Assembly: GCA_021432605.1 (NCBI GenBank)
Contig: MU271158.1
Coordinates: 558,001-622,000 of the forward strand
From: Coniochaeta sp. PMI_546
Taxonomy: Eukaryota; Ascomycota; Sordariomycetes; Coniochaetales; Coniochaetaceae
Length of the DNA stretch: 64,000 nt
Direction of reading: 5' to 3'
Below the pieces are notes generated by a model. It did not search any database and was not told where the DNA came from. It was given only the letters and a program-made list of their open reading frames with translations. Positions 35,983 through 47,352 of the stretch are shown here, in pieces (within the stretch, counting starts at the first letter, position 1; the number at the start of each line of letters is the position of its first letter). Position numbers and translations under genes: made by a program.

Positions 35983-36816
35983 ATGACTTCTCCCACCGAG
36001 CCTCACAGCAAGGTTTTCTCCCACATCAATGGCAGCCAGTCACAGCTCCTGGACCGGCTTGCTGTTGCCGAGCTGTGCAAAGGTTGGCCCGTCTATCGCG
36101 ATGCGTCGGAGTGGATGAACTTCCGGTCTATCTTCGCCGAGAAGGCCACCGTTTGGACCAGTAAGTCTAACATCAAACCGGTCCCGCTCGTAGTCACTTG
36201 TCCGGTCAGTCACGCAACTGACTCTCCATTCTCTGAACAAGCCTGGAGCGGTCCTCTCCCGATTGACGACTTCATCGAGGTCTCCAAAGACGGCAAGGCG
36301 AAAGGTGCCTTCATCATGCATCGCGAATGCGGCACTCTCGTTGAGCTGAACACGGAGGGCACTCGCGCTGTCGGAAAGATGAAGGCCACCATCACACAGC
36401 GCTTTTCCATGCCAGCGCAGCAGGGGAAACACCTCCTCACCCCCGCCAGTGACGATGGCGACGATGAAGTCGAGTTCGACGTCGACTGCGACTGCCGCTT
36501 CATCTTCTTCTGCGAGAAGGACCCCACTGGAGCCTGGAAGGCGCATTACGTCAAATTGGACTATGACAAGGACAAGGTTGTGCCAGCCGACGGCAAGTCT
36601 GCTCCCGTTTTCTCCACGGCAGAGATGAAGAACTACCCGGAGGGATACAAGTACCTTGGTGCAGCGCAGGCCAGGCTTGGGTACGAGATTGATCTCTGGC
36701 TTCCGACACCGCGCAACGAGTACTGGTGGAAGATGTACCGGTGCATGGAGCAGTGGCTGGATGGTCAGGATGCCGGTCTGTTCGGCTGGGAATCCAAGGG
36801 AACTAAATCTTTGTGA
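35983..36816 (+). CDS. SnoaL-like (NTF2-fold) protein
   Basis: Exons 35983-36160 and 36242-36816 give 250 residues. The 81-nt intron is a multiple of three without a stop, so the unspliced frame is also open (277 residues); splicing at GTAAGT and AACAAG gives TVWTTWSGPLPIDDFIEVSK, which matches the usual fungal SnoaL-like string better than the read-through. Visible fold elements are the N-terminal helix (LLDRLAVAELCKGWPVYRDA), the strand GAFIMHRECGTLVEL, KMKATITQRF and the C-terminal EYWWKMYRCMEQWL. Related NTF2-fold proteins are cyclases, isomerases or hydratases in polyketide and steroid chemistry, or simply ligand-binding; no catalytic role can be assigned. No signal peptide. It lies downstream of the permease, but a joint function with the ureide pair is not shown. 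Confidence 0.85.
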   Translation: MTSPTEPHSKVFSHINGSQSQLLDRLAVAELCKGWPVYRDASEWMNFRSIFAEKATVWTSKSNIKPVPLVVTCPVSHATDSPFSEQAWSGPLPIDDFIEVSKDGKAKGAFIMHRECGTLVELNTEGTRAVGKMKATITQRFSMPAQQGKHLLTPASDDGDDEVEFDVDCDCRFIFFCEKDPTGAWKAHYVKLDYDKDKVVPADGKSAPVFSTAEMKNYPEGYKYLGAAQARLGYEIDLWLPTPRNEYWWKMYRCMEQWLDGQDAGLFGWESKGTKSL

Positions 36817-36973
36817 GTGTTGAACAGGGCCCGGGAAGAAAAACGAGGGATGAAAAATCTACGAGAGAGGAGGTTGTGGTATGTGCTTCATGGCATGTGC
36901 TTCGTTAACCACGCGGCACAGACACATGCAAACGAATCTCGTCTGCTCTTCATAGACAGGCGAAGTTAGACCC

Positions 36974-38896
36974 TTAATGCAATGCATAGATAGTCATCTC
37001 ATCCTTGTCTCCAGGAAGTTGAGTGACTGTCCAAGGGACTTGACCGTCGAAACAGCAGCTCCCAACTAGCAGGTAGTGCTTGACAGGTGAGGCATCTGTC
37101 GTCAACGGTATACCGGACATGAATCTGGTCTCTTGGCTCACTTCTGCGTCACCTGTTGCAGAGCGAACTCGCATAGACCGAAGTTCAGTTCTCAGTCCAT
37201 CTGCGATTCTCTCCGCTTCTCTGTGATCGACATTAAGTGGTCGCAGAACAAGAGACACCCGGCTGCCTATAACATCAACCACGTGGTCACCTTCCTGCGC
37301 CTGGGCTGGCACAACGCCAATATTTCCTACTTGACTCGTTGCAAGCCTCCGCCCGTCAAGGCTGCTTATTGAAATGCCCGGGTGAAGGTATTCCCACATG
37401 ATGCGGAGCAGATCTGTGCTGTCTCGCGTTACAAAGATGCGCGACTTGACAACTTGCTCTTGGGTCCATGCCTTGAAGTAGCGCAGGAAAGTCGCATGGT
37501 GTTCTGCCACATCTGTTGTTCCTGGTTCCACTGCCTGTAGAAACAGCAACCACTCACTGAAAAGCGTCTCGCACAGCTTCTTGTGTTCCTGCTCATGATT
37601 TCGGAGACCGACGCGTGCATACCGGCCCATGGAGTCGCCCGTGTAATAGACGCCTCCTGTGCTGTTATATAGAGCGCTTATTTTAGAGACTGTTTCTTGG
37701 TATCTGGCCATCCCTGCGAGGTCGAGAGTTGCCGACATGGGGAGCGAGGCGCTGAGATGTTCGATAAGGCCGACAGAGTGGCCGACGAGACCAAGAACGC
37801 CATCTTCTTCCAAGCACATCGCTGGAGCCATGAACAGCCTTTCCCGATTCAATAAGTTGTCCACATACATCGGTGCATAACGAGAGGGTGCAACACTCCA
37901 GTCCACGGCCCATGTTGGCATGCAGTGTGTTCCCGCTCCTTCAGCTTGCTGGTCGAGAAGCGAAACTAGGGTGTCCATGCTCTCGCTCTTGGCAATGTAC
38001 AGTGACATGCGGGCGAAGACGAGGCCAAGGGGCATATCATAGTCGACAGGCACGGCGTCTCCAACCTTGAGGCGGTCAGAGGCGATACCCATGTGGGCGT
38101 ATACGAAGTCTCTCGCATCTGTAGCGCCTAAACCGCGCCTTGCCTGCAGCAGGGAAAGCATCTTGCCGGCGTTACTCCCTTGCCGTGAACGATTCATGCT
38201 GTCCAGCATCCGTAGTTTCTCGTCAAGCTCTCGCGGGATGCCCAGTCCACTGTACAGCAGCAAGCCACAGAAATCGGCCCATCGAGTTCGACGTTGACCA
38301 CACTGCACCCACGGGTCGCGCGAGAGAATGAGTTCCTGGAATATCCACACACGGCGAAACCATGGCCTAGCCAGAATGTCCACTATGGCAGCCTGTACTA
38401 TGGCAGCTCGCCGGACCGGATCTAGTGAAAGATATGTCCCTGGCAATGAGCGCGGTGCAGACTGCAACACGAGATCAGACTCTCTGGTCGCGGGACCGAG
38501 ATAAACGACGGTATGAGCAGCAACGCTGTAGATAACGCCCATGAGCGTGACTTGTTTGTTACGCTCTGGAATGTTGGACTGATCTATGCAAAGAGCGTCG
38601 GCCCAGACGCGCCGGGGCCGGGTGGCATCACGCAGGTGACGCAGGGCTGAAGCGAGTGTTGCTGTTATGGTCACGACCTGACCGGAGATATAAATGGTTC
38701 CAGTCTGGGTTGGGTCTCCCCAGACGTAGGACAGCGAGGTGTAAGGCTCTACTAGGTCGTAGTCGCAGTCAGCCAGTGTGGTGTGCAGGAGCGTACCGAA
38801 CAGAGGGTCATTGCTGTCCTCAGCTGGATCGAGAACGACGAGGCGAAGTGCGTCTGGCGCCGACAACGGCTGGTATGTATACGAGTTGAGCTTCAT
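36974..38896 (-). CDS. HET-domain (heterokaryon incompatibility) protein
   Basis: A single exon; the preferred ATG at 38896 (MKLNSYTYQPLSAPDALRLV) gives 640 residues, with an upstream in-frame ATG at 38917. The HET domain fills about residues 40-200 with all three signature blocks: YTSLSYVWGD, RRVWADALCIDQSNIPERNKQ with MGVIYSVAAHTVVYLG, and RPWFRRVWIFQEL. The long C-terminal part (LLQARRGLGATDARDFVYAH onwards) follows the usual pattern of fungal HET proteins, ending in a beta-rich region without named domain. HET proteins act in non-self recognition and can trigger programmed cell death in incompatible fusions. No NACHT, ankyrin or WD repeats are present. It looks intact, and its recognition partner is not identifiable here. 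Confidence 0.95.
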   Translation of the reverse strand: MKLNSYTYQPLSAPDALRLVVLDPAEDSNDPLFGTLLHTTLADCDYDLVEPYTSLSYVWGDPTQTGTIYISGQVVTITATLASALRHLRDATRPRRVWADALCIDQSNIPERNKQVTLMGVIYSVAAHTVVYLGPATRESDLVLQSAPRSLPGTYLSLDPVRRAAIVQAAIVDILARPWFRRVWIFQELILSRDPWVQCGQRRTRWADFCGLLLYSGLGIPRELDEKLRMLDSMNRSRQGSNAGKMLSLLQARRGLGATDARDFVYAHMGIASDRLKVGDAVPVDYDMPLGLVFARMSLYIAKSESMDTLVSLLDQQAEGAGTHCMPTWAVDWSVAPSRYAPMYVDNLLNRERLFMAPAMCLEEDGVLGLVGHSVGLIEHLSASLPMSATLDLAGMARYQETVSKISALYNSTGGVYYTGDSMGRYARVGLRNHEQEHKKLCETLFSEWLLFLQAVEPGTTDVAEHHATFLRYFKAWTQEQVVKSRIFVTRDSTDLLRIMWEYLHPGISISSLDGRRLATSQVGNIGVVPAQAQEGDHVVDVIGSRVSLVLRPLNVDHREAERIADGLRTELRSMRVRSATGDAEVSQETRFMSGIPLTTDASPVKHYLLVGSCCFDGQVPWTVTQLPGDKDEMTIYALH

Positions 38897-39905
38897 TTGT
38901 CCCGGCGCCCTATGCAATCCCTACATGTGATACCAATATTCCACTTTGCATAATGAGGACCTATTATCCTGGTTTCGCCGTGGACAGCACTCAAGACAGG
39001 AACGGTACTTGAAGTTGGGTTTTCGTAACACGCGACGAGGTCTCCAAGACTCTAACGGTCCCGACTGGACTCATCACTCCAGGGCTCAAGAAGACTCTTG
39101 AGGCGGGGTTAAGATCCCTGTTACCTTATCTAGAGGTACCCTACCTAGCTACTAAGGTACCTACCTCTAGGAACACGTACATGGGGTTGGTGGGGGGTCG
39201 GTGGGTTCACTCGCGACCTTGCCTTCACGCGTCAAATCTGCTAACCTACCCTACAACGCCAAAGAGGTCGACAAATCATAACCTTCGTTTCGCCTCTGAC
39301 TTTTGAACTGTGGCTGCCAGTCTAAGAATGACATGGCTAGATCGCTCCCCTGGTCTTGTTGTCTTCTATACATACACATTTTTGGCTCAATCGGCCGTAG
39401 AAGTATCGTGCGAGAACGCGTCTTCCGGCAGCCATGATGTGGGACGTGGTCGTATCGAAGACATACTACCACTATCATGTCCAAATATATGAGTTCGTGC
39501 CATGTCTCTGACTCGGCTGCGAAGTGGTTCGCCAAGCCGACGTACCCGGACTTGTACATCTGCCGGTGATTGTAGCTATTCAGCCTCAACCATTCCGTCA
39601 ACTGTGCAGCACCCTTGAACGCAAGACCAGGTGCGACTTAGCATCTGTGTTTAGCCATCACAATACGCACGGCAGGCCTCACAGGAGTAATTCTAGAGCG
39701 AACCATGTCAATCCCGTGCGTGGATTTTTGTTGGAGACTCATCCGACACGATTCAAGCTCCTAATCCGGGAGTTATTCAGTGATAGAGAGGGTGAGTCCC
39801 GCGCCTATATCTGCCTCTCTTCGAAAGTAGGGACGAGCACTGGCTTGCGGCGTTGCTCGCTAGCTGGAATATTACGGGGATCCTCGACGAGAGGTACTTT
39901 CAGAT
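38897..39905. other. Gene-free stretch with a dense TACCT/AGGTA motif cluster
   Basis: No gene. From 39121 to 39170 the sequence is built of repeated TACCT, TAGGTA and GGTACC units, the densest copy of the dispersed motif in the window. The right end is the promoter of the FAD oxidoreductase. Confidence 0.5.
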
Positions 39906-42035
39906 ATGATGTGTTCAAGGTTTTGGGCAGCTGTCGGCCTTCTGATACAATCCATATCCGCAGTCAACTTCCCCTTCGAGGAGATTGAGCTCACAGCTGC
40001 TGACATTGCGGTCAATCGAGCTGTCGATTTTGGGAATGCTACGCTTACGACCAAGTACTCTGGCCCGCCCTGCAAAGCCTTTCCTGGCACTGCAGACTGG
40101 CCGACTGAAGAAGAATGGGATACCCTCAACGAAACCATGGACGGAGTTCTCTCAAAACCTCTCCCTATCGGCTCAGCCTGCTATGCAGGTCAGGCTTACG
40201 ATGCTACGAGGTGCAGGTACCTGACAAGTCCCATGTCAGGGCTAAGGCGCGCCTACCTTGATGATCCCCTCACCGTCCTGACGCAGTGGCCACAGGGGGC
40301 GACTTGCTTAGCTTCCCTGAAACCGCTAGGCAATTGCACTCAAGGGGGGTTCCCGGTATATGTGGCAAATGTTACAACCGTCAAGCACATTCAGGCTGCG
40401 GTGAACTTTGCGCGGAACAAGAATGTTAGACTGGTGATAAAGTTTGTTCGCCCCCAAGGACTTCCGCTGCGATGCCGATTTGCATTAAGCATGGGCTGAC
40501 AACTAGGGATGTAGAAACACCGGGCATGACTTTGGCGGCAGAAGCGTAGGGGCCGGGTCACTTAGCATCTGGACTCATTACCTCAAGAGCTTCGAGTTCT
40601 TGCCCAGCTATACACTGGGACCCTATACTGGAAAGGCAGTACGATTCGGCTCGGGTCTCGAGACTCAGGAACTGTACAACTATATGGCCCTCCATAATAT
40701 CACTGTTGTTGCTGCGGGACCGGGCACGGTAGGTGCTAACGGCGGCTGGTTCGGCTACGGCGGTCACGGCAACTTGGCGTCTTACTATGGTTTGGGATCT
40801 GACCAAGGACTGTCTCTTGAGGTCGTGACGGCTGATGGTCGACTCGTGACGGCTGACCCATTCACCAATCCGGATCTCTTCTATGCTCTTAGAGGCGGTG
40901 GCGCAGGTAAGCACAAGCACAACGAGATTCAAAGGAGCGACATGGTGAAGGGCTAAGCAGCGTAGGGACGTTTGGCGTTGTGACTTCTGTCGTTATGAAG
41001 GCATATCCGCCCATCTACACTATAGCACAGTCCGTCAGCTTTGCTGTTGGCAGCAGCGGCTTCCCAACTTTCAACTTTACTGACTGGGGCAACTTCACCG
41101 GGTTTGTAAATGGCACATTCAACTTCACCGGGTTTGGAAACGACACATTGCCTCCTTTCAATTTCACCGGCTTTGGGAACATCTCCACGTTTCCGCCTGC
41201 ACCAAGTGCCCTCAAGGATCCAGACGTTTTCTGGCGAGGAATAAGCGTTTACTATAAGTTCAGCAAGAAAATCGCAGAAGCTGGTGGTATTGCCTTCAGC
41301 TACATCTACCCGCTGGGGAATAAGAGCTTTACCTTCACAGGGTCAAACACCTTCCCTGGCATGACCGCCACACAGGTCTCTGACTTCATGCAACCTCTAT
41401 ACACCGATCTACGCAGCATTGGCATAAACGTCACCAGCCCAGCATTCCTCTTTCCTACACTGTTTGGTTCGCGACGCGGTCAGTCTGGCGAATCGCCCAG
41501 CAACACGAGATATCGTTCGAGGTTTTTCCCGAGGGCAAACTGGGATGACCACAACCTCTGGAACCGCACTGTCGCGGCGATCCGTCTGGCTGTCGAGGAG
41601 GGCGGTTATACATTTCACGGCAATGGTCATGTCGCTTCTGACGATGTGGCAGGCTGGCCAGGTCGTGACAGCGCAGTGAACCCAGCGTGGCGGAAGTCCA
41701 TTATGCACGGCATGTTGGTGGGCGAGCAGCCATTGGGCATGAGCCCGTCGGAAGCGGAGACCGAGCAGGATCGTGCTCAAAAGTACATGGATGTTTGGCG
41801 GCAACTGACTCCTTCATCCGGCTCGTACATGAATGAAGGGGATCCGGAAGAGCCGAACTGGCAGCAGAGCTTCTTTGGAGCTAACTACCCGAAGCTGCTA
41901 GCTATCAAGCAGACACGGGACCCATGGGGCCTTTTTTGGGCGACTACGACGGTAGGAGGTGAGGCGTGGGAGGTACAGACAGAGGATGGGTATCCTGGGT
42001 CGCAGAACGGCAGGCTCTGTAGAACTGCAGAATAA
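39906..42035 (+). CDS. Secreted FAD-linked oxidoreductase (PCMH/BBE type)
   Basis: Exons 39906-40441, 40515-40906 and 40966-42035 give 665 residues. The N-terminus MMCSRFWAAVGLLIQSISAV is a signal peptide. The PCMH FAD-binding domain has IKNTGHDFGGRS, where the His is the usual covalent FAD ligand, GSGLETQELYNYM, GPGTVGANGGWFGYGGHG and ALRGGGAGTFGVVTSV (spanning splice 2). The C-terminal berberine-bridge region ends NYPKLLAIKQTRDPWGLF, the family hallmark. Between them lies an unusual insert (about residues 332-376) of repeated NFTGFGN units, which also create many N-glycosylation sites and make the protein longer than the usual 550-600. It should oxidise alcohols, sugars or alkaloid-like substrates with O2 outside the cell; the substrate is unknown. 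Confidence 0.93.
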
Positions 42036-42078
42036 TTCGGAGTTGATCACAAGATTATACACAAATCCTCCATCTATG

Positions 42079-42951
42079 TCACTGGGCTACGCGCGTCTCG
42101 CCCTTTGTCGGGAGTCTGCGCATGCCAACGCTTCGGTAGACCCCATCAGCAGCCACACCAACAAGTTCAACAGCACTGTGAACACCCCAGTTGTCGTCAA
42201 GTCTTCTGACAGCACCCCACCGCTCGGTAAGGCGCATGTCGAGGACTTCGACATCGTGAAAACCGAATTTCCTGTAGAGTGGGTAGCCTGGGGGTGAAGC
42301 TTCAAGCCAACAGGGTAGCCCTTCCTTATCGGCAAGCTGAGTGATCCAGCGAAGTAGGGCAGAACCTGCTCCCAGACGACTTCGAGTGGGTGTACAGCAG
42401 AGATTTCTGAGGCCTGTCATGAGTCAGTCAGTTAGAGTTCGCCTTCAAGATACCCAGGAGGGCACATATGAAGCAAACCACGTACAGACGCCCGGGTCCC
42501 CTCTCATGTTTCTGCGTCTCATGGCACGAATTCCGCCAATAAATGCCTCCATGATCTCGTCATTCGCTCCTTCAGCCGAGTAGGCAGAAACAGGCTCGGT
42601 CACATTCCACTCTCCCTCCGAACGCGGCACCCTCCAGATTTCCCACCAGGCAAACGCAATGACCTCCGGTCTGGATTGAGCATCATCCGGAACAGTCTCC
42701 GCAACGGCCAGGAAGCTTTCGTGGGCCCTCGGTTTAGATTCGTCGCTTGACCCAGCCTCAGCATCCTCAACGATCTTAGTCAAGGTCGCAGCAAACTTGG
42801 ATTTGCCCTCATCAGACATGCCATTGGGGTACAGGAGCCTGTTCATGATGCCCGGACTGAAGGCGTCGACGTTAATACGCACGACATCGCTGATATCTGC
42901 TCGAGTACCTTTGCGGACTCGAATTGGCACTCGCGGTTCCTGATCAACCAT
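42079..42951 (-). CDS. GNAT-family N-acetyltransferase
   Basis: Exons 42951-42486 and 42413-42079 give 266 residues (start MVDQEPRVPIRVRKGTRAD; a further ATG lies at 42984). The first half has the N-terminal GNAT strand and helix (IRVRKGTRADISDVVRINVDAF) and IAFAWWEIWRVP. After the splice, SRLGAGSALLRWITQLADKEG is the acetyl-CoA-binding motif A region, and LPCWLEASPPGYPLYRKFGF is the motif B end typical of fungal GNATs. Motif A reads RSRLGAGS, where relatives usually have Q/R-x-x-G-x-G/A, so the loop is intact. The strand before it is unusual (LRNLCCTPT instead of a typical LLVTHPEHQ), so either it has diverged or the acceptor site differs. Substrate unknown, cytosolic. Confidence 0.84.
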
Positions 42952-43517
42952 GATTTCAGATACACGGCCTGTTGGCTTACGCACGATCCTTCTCCAAGGG
43001 TGACCCTAGTTACCTCTTCACGCCAAAAGAGAAGGTTTGCAACTGATAATGTCTTCCTTCCTTACCTTATATCTGGATTCGCGTAGCAGGCAGTTGCTGT
43101 CAAGCAGGTTGTACCTACAAATTCTAATCTTGATGTATGTATGCTCCGGGGTGACTCATTTCGGCTGGTGAAGCGGGGAAGATCCCACTGCATGTCTCAC
43201 GCGGGTAGGTTCCCGCCGATCTACGGTACCGCAGCGGAAGTGGAACTGCAAGTCTTGGCTTCACGCCACGCGGACAACTTCACTGGATGCGAGACCTTCA
43301 GACAATTAAGAACGAGCCTACGAGCTTATTGAACATTGGCAGGTCACATGGGCCGCTTCATACGTTTACATGTCTGAGCAAAATGACCAACAAACTGAGA
43401 AATCTAGTGCCTCTATTTCAATCTAGAGCCTGCACAGGCAAAAAGGAGCAAACTTCCGGATCACCAGTTCGGGGTTTCTTTGAGAGATCATCTCGGCGTT
43501 CTCGTCACCAGCCACTA
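42952..43517. other. Intergenic, no gene
   Basis: Contains the upstream region of the minus-strand GNAT and the 3' flank of the minus-strand MFS gene. Nothing else recognisable. Confidence 0.5.
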
Positions 43518-45493
43518 CTAATATCCGGCCACAGGAGGCGGGTACTTTTCTCTCCAACAGCTCCCCCAGACTTGCGTGACAAGAACTGTCACGGTGGTCG
43601 CTGCAATAATGACCCCCTGGTATCCAAAAGCAGTACCAGGACCACTCCTGTGTACCCACTCCATCTGGAAATATACCACGGCAAAGCCCCCCACAACTCT
43701 CCAGCAGTTGATCCAGGCCGATGCTAAAGCAGCGTGAGCAGGGAAGCAATCTAGCAAGTACGCCGAGATGGCTGTCATGCAAGCCAGGGTACAGAAACAA
43801 AGCATGGCCCATCCAAACGCAAGGCCGACCCATGACAAGTGGTTTTCCAGGGTCTGTCCGAAGACTACCAAGCCAGCGGCACCAATCACCGCCGCTGGAT
43901 AGACCGCCGCCAGACGCCCTTCTGGTTGCCGATATCTTCGCGCAAGCACGTCGTTGAACCAGTGTCCCCAGGCCTCGGCCACCATAGTCCCAATCATCGG
44001 AGCAAAGTACAGCATCGACAGTGCAACGTAGCTGAACCCATATCCCATCGGAGACGGTGGCAGCACAAACATCGATATGGTAGATACCATCCCTATTGTC
44101 CACATCGTTACGGGGGTTACGAACAGGGCTGTGGGGATGAGCAGGTATGGCCGTGTAAGAAGAGAGCACTGATGCTTGAGAACAGTTAACAGCGTTGGCA
44201 CTTTAGCGCTCCGCCGCCGCGCCGGAACACCCACCAAGAGGTGTGTGAGGTGCCGAGCCATGCTGAAGGGTTGGCGCCGTTGAAATGGCTGCCTATGGCC
44301 AACGGGAAGCTTGTCGATCCCGTTACGGTCGAAAAGCGTCTCGTCGCCGAAAATAACGACCATCAGGACGCTGAAGCCATAGAAACCAGCAAGAATGCCG
44401 AAGTCGGACCGCCAGTCAAGTTTGAGGAGGAGCAGGCTTGAGATAAAGGGCCCAAGGTACGGTCCGATCAGAAATGATGCTGCCCAGATATTGATCTTGC
44501 GCGTTCTCTCGTGGAAGAAGAACATGTCATGGATTATCGACAAGCCGATCACTTGCGGAGCAGCACCAAAGAAGCCTTGGAGCGTTCGCATTGCCGTGAA
44601 ACTAGCATAACCCGGTGCAAATGTTGCCCCGATGGTGACGATCAATGAGAGGAGCTGGGACCAAAACAGAACTGGAAGCCTTTGATCTGTTAGGATATCT
44701 TCATTCTACAAGTGTTGAACAACATATGCCTTACCTTCCGTAACGCTGGCACAGCGGTACGGCTAACAGCCCGCCGGGGCCTTGCATGAATATGCCTGGA
44801 CTGACTGATTGAGCGACAGCGGGAACTGTCATATGCCTGTGACTGGTTAGGCAACTAGGCACCTTGCGTTATGTAATTGTCAAGTTGAAGCGACACGAAC
44901 CACTCTGGAGCTTGGAGCTCGAAAACAGTGGTTCCCCATGTCAATGTCCAGTCGCTGAGGAGACAGCCTGGAATGAGAGCTGCCAAAACTGCGTGCTTCT
45001 TCCACCATGACCAGTTCAAAGGATCTTCAGGGCTGACTGTCGGCTGGGGCACGAGGCGGACACCGTGATTCTCTGTAGGACAACGTGCCGGTGGACCGTA
45101 TATCGAGGGAAATCTGGTGGTCCGTTGGTAGCGGTTGATTGGAACTTCTCTCCATTTCAGATGCTGGGTTTCTGTTGATCGCAGACGGGCCATCTCTTCT
45201 TGAAGCCGGACCCGCTCGAGGCAATGGATCTCTCCAAAGTTCTCACCCATTGGGGCTTCCCTCTCCTGAAGCCATGCCCTGCGAAGAGGTGGTATATACA
45301 CTGCAGTCTGCCCCTGCCCTTCTACGAGGTGATTACGGTACAAAGGATGGTTACGGGGGATGTCCCGCTGCTTCGTGTGGACATATTGCCTGCCCATGTT
45401 TCTGTTCTCTTCCAAAGCTGAGGGTTCTGGTATCCCTGGAATCGACAATCTGGGACACGACATAATGATGCTGATTGAATGCTTCCCTGTCAC
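43518..45493 (-). CDS. MFS transporter (DHA1-like)
   Basis: Exons 45493-44901, 44836-44735 and 44679-43518 give 618 residues from the first in-frame ATG; inner ATGs at 45463, 45397 or 45253 are possible, and the first 130-160 residues are a hydrophilic cytosolic region. The splices restore LQAPEWHMTVPAVAQSV and CQRYGRLPVLFWSQLL. The MFS fold is clear: PLNWSWWKKHAVLAALIPG at helix 1, GIFMQGPGGLLAVPLCQRYGR (loop 2-3 motif), LQGFFGAAPQVIGLSIIHDM, FHERTRKINIWAASFLIGPYLGP, and six further helices after a long central loop. Fungal DHA1 carriers are H+ antiporters for drugs, polyamines or metabolites at the plasma membrane. The substrate cannot be named. It is separated by 1.9 kb from a divergent second MFS gene. 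Confidence 0.92.
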
Positions 45494-47352
45494 AAAATGA
45501 GTGACTTAAAGAGACAAGAAGAAGGACGACAAGAGCCTTTCAAGTTACCCCTGTGCTGTTTTTCTGGCAAGTGGTTGAACCAAGCGGGTTGCAGCCACTT
45601 TAGTAGGCACCAACGACGGACCCCACACATCTCACTGACATCAAGAAGAACATGAGGCCTCTGTGTTGGGGCTCGGTCTCTCGGCATTTGACAGATCGCT
45701 GTTATCGTACATTAAGCTCGCAACATGCCGCAACTCAGGTTCAGGTGATGGGGGCGGATTCCGCTTCGACCTCACTCAAGGGGAGAAATACATGGTCCAA
45801 AGTGGACCAGCGGCATGCGTGGGCCGCCGCAGCGGTACTCAAAAACCTTGAGATCGGCTTGACATCCTGCAGTAGAAATGCGTGCCGGTTTATGAAATTG
45901 CTTTGGACTTGGTAATGAAGATCTAGACGTCGATTGCAAGACCAGGGCTTACATGTTGAAATGATGGAAGTTCCGTCGTGCAGCAAAGCAAGCGACTAGC
46001 CCTATACGAATGAATGATAAGTAAGCGTCGGTGGCAGTGCTAGACAACTTCGGAAGGGTAGGGCTGTGGACGAGAAGACCTGTCCTCAGACAATTGCCTT
46101 CGGAGACATCGGATGGCAGTTGCTGTACTGGCATGTCGAGCGCATAATCCACTAGAAGTTACTGAAGCTAGAGTATCGCCACCTTTCTGTGTCTCGAGAC
46201 AATATACCAAGCCTGTTGAGTGACGAGTTTAGATCCAAGATCGGCTGGCGCCGAGAGTGTGATTGCGCCTTCGTAATGGCTGGCGTGGAGAGAATAGAAT
46301 CCCAAGTGAAAGGCTCGTATTTCTGCGGAGGTTGTCACGGCCATATGAAGTTGATGATCTGGGATCGCGATACAAATACACGTGCGCGCCGAGTCCTGGT
46401 GGAACTTCAACCACCGATATCTCGATCTCATCCTGTTATTGTAAAATCCTCTCTCTTCGAAAAGGACTCCGCAGCGGCGAGGAGCTTATGGATGTCATTG
46501 TCCGCAAACACCGGTTTCGCCTTAGTTGACTTGATTGCTCGAGGTTGTCGACGTGCAAGATATTGCCAGCGTTTTGCTGGGACTGCCGCACCACAGCTTA
46601 GGATGCCTTAGCAAGTCCATATCAAACCTAGGCTATCTAGCTATTAGCAGATGAGAGCTTTGACCTAACAATTCCCAGATATCATCATTTGTGCACAGGT
46701 ACATGCCATACGTTGACACAAGCGACGTCGGCCATCCATGCTTGAGTATCTTCGGCATCTACCGCCAATAGTGGCCGCAGGGGCTATCTTGATACATCAG
46801 TAGTGAAGGGGATTCCTCCTCGGTTCTTCCACGGCAAGGACTTTGCATACATCAATGCTGGGGTTACATCAAGAGTGAGATCGACGTGCTGTAATTACTA
46901 CCAATGCCCTGCGCATTCACGCTTTAGGAAGGTCGCAACGTCGAGTCTAGACCAGCCCGTGCGACCAACTGCCGTACAACATGAGTGTTACCTCGCATTA
47001 TCGCTATATTGGATCTGTGTCTTTGCCCAATTGGCCAACTTGTCATCAAAGCCTCCCGGTCTTACATGCATGCCCTGCTGGTAAGATGTGGTGAGACGGG
47101 CTATAGCGGCTGCACTTGCACAGCTCTTCGATTTCGCCTCAGCTCGAGAACGACCCAGAGACATCCACTAGTCTGGGCTCCATTGTGAAAAATTTAACAA
47201 TGAGTTGGTGACCATGTCTAGAAAGGTAGGCAGTTCAGTATCAGTGATTTATAGTCTCCAGTTTCCGGCATTTTTCTCTGGCCTGAGTCCAGAAAGGCGC
47301 TTCTGACCTACAGACGACGAATGCCTACTTTGTAAGAGCCTAGAGAGAAGCA
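45494..47352. other. Gene-free stretch (1.9 kb) between divergent MFS genes
   Basis: Only short or unrecognisable frames on both strands; the longest, 46189-46611 plus, has no domain I know. Presumed promoters of both transporters lie at the ends. Confidence 0.45.

Noticed and set aside
43423-44169. 248-codon minus-strand frame overlapping the DHA1-like MFS gene
   Set aside because: Alternative frame of the transporter exon, low similarity to anything and inconsistent with the MFS helices.
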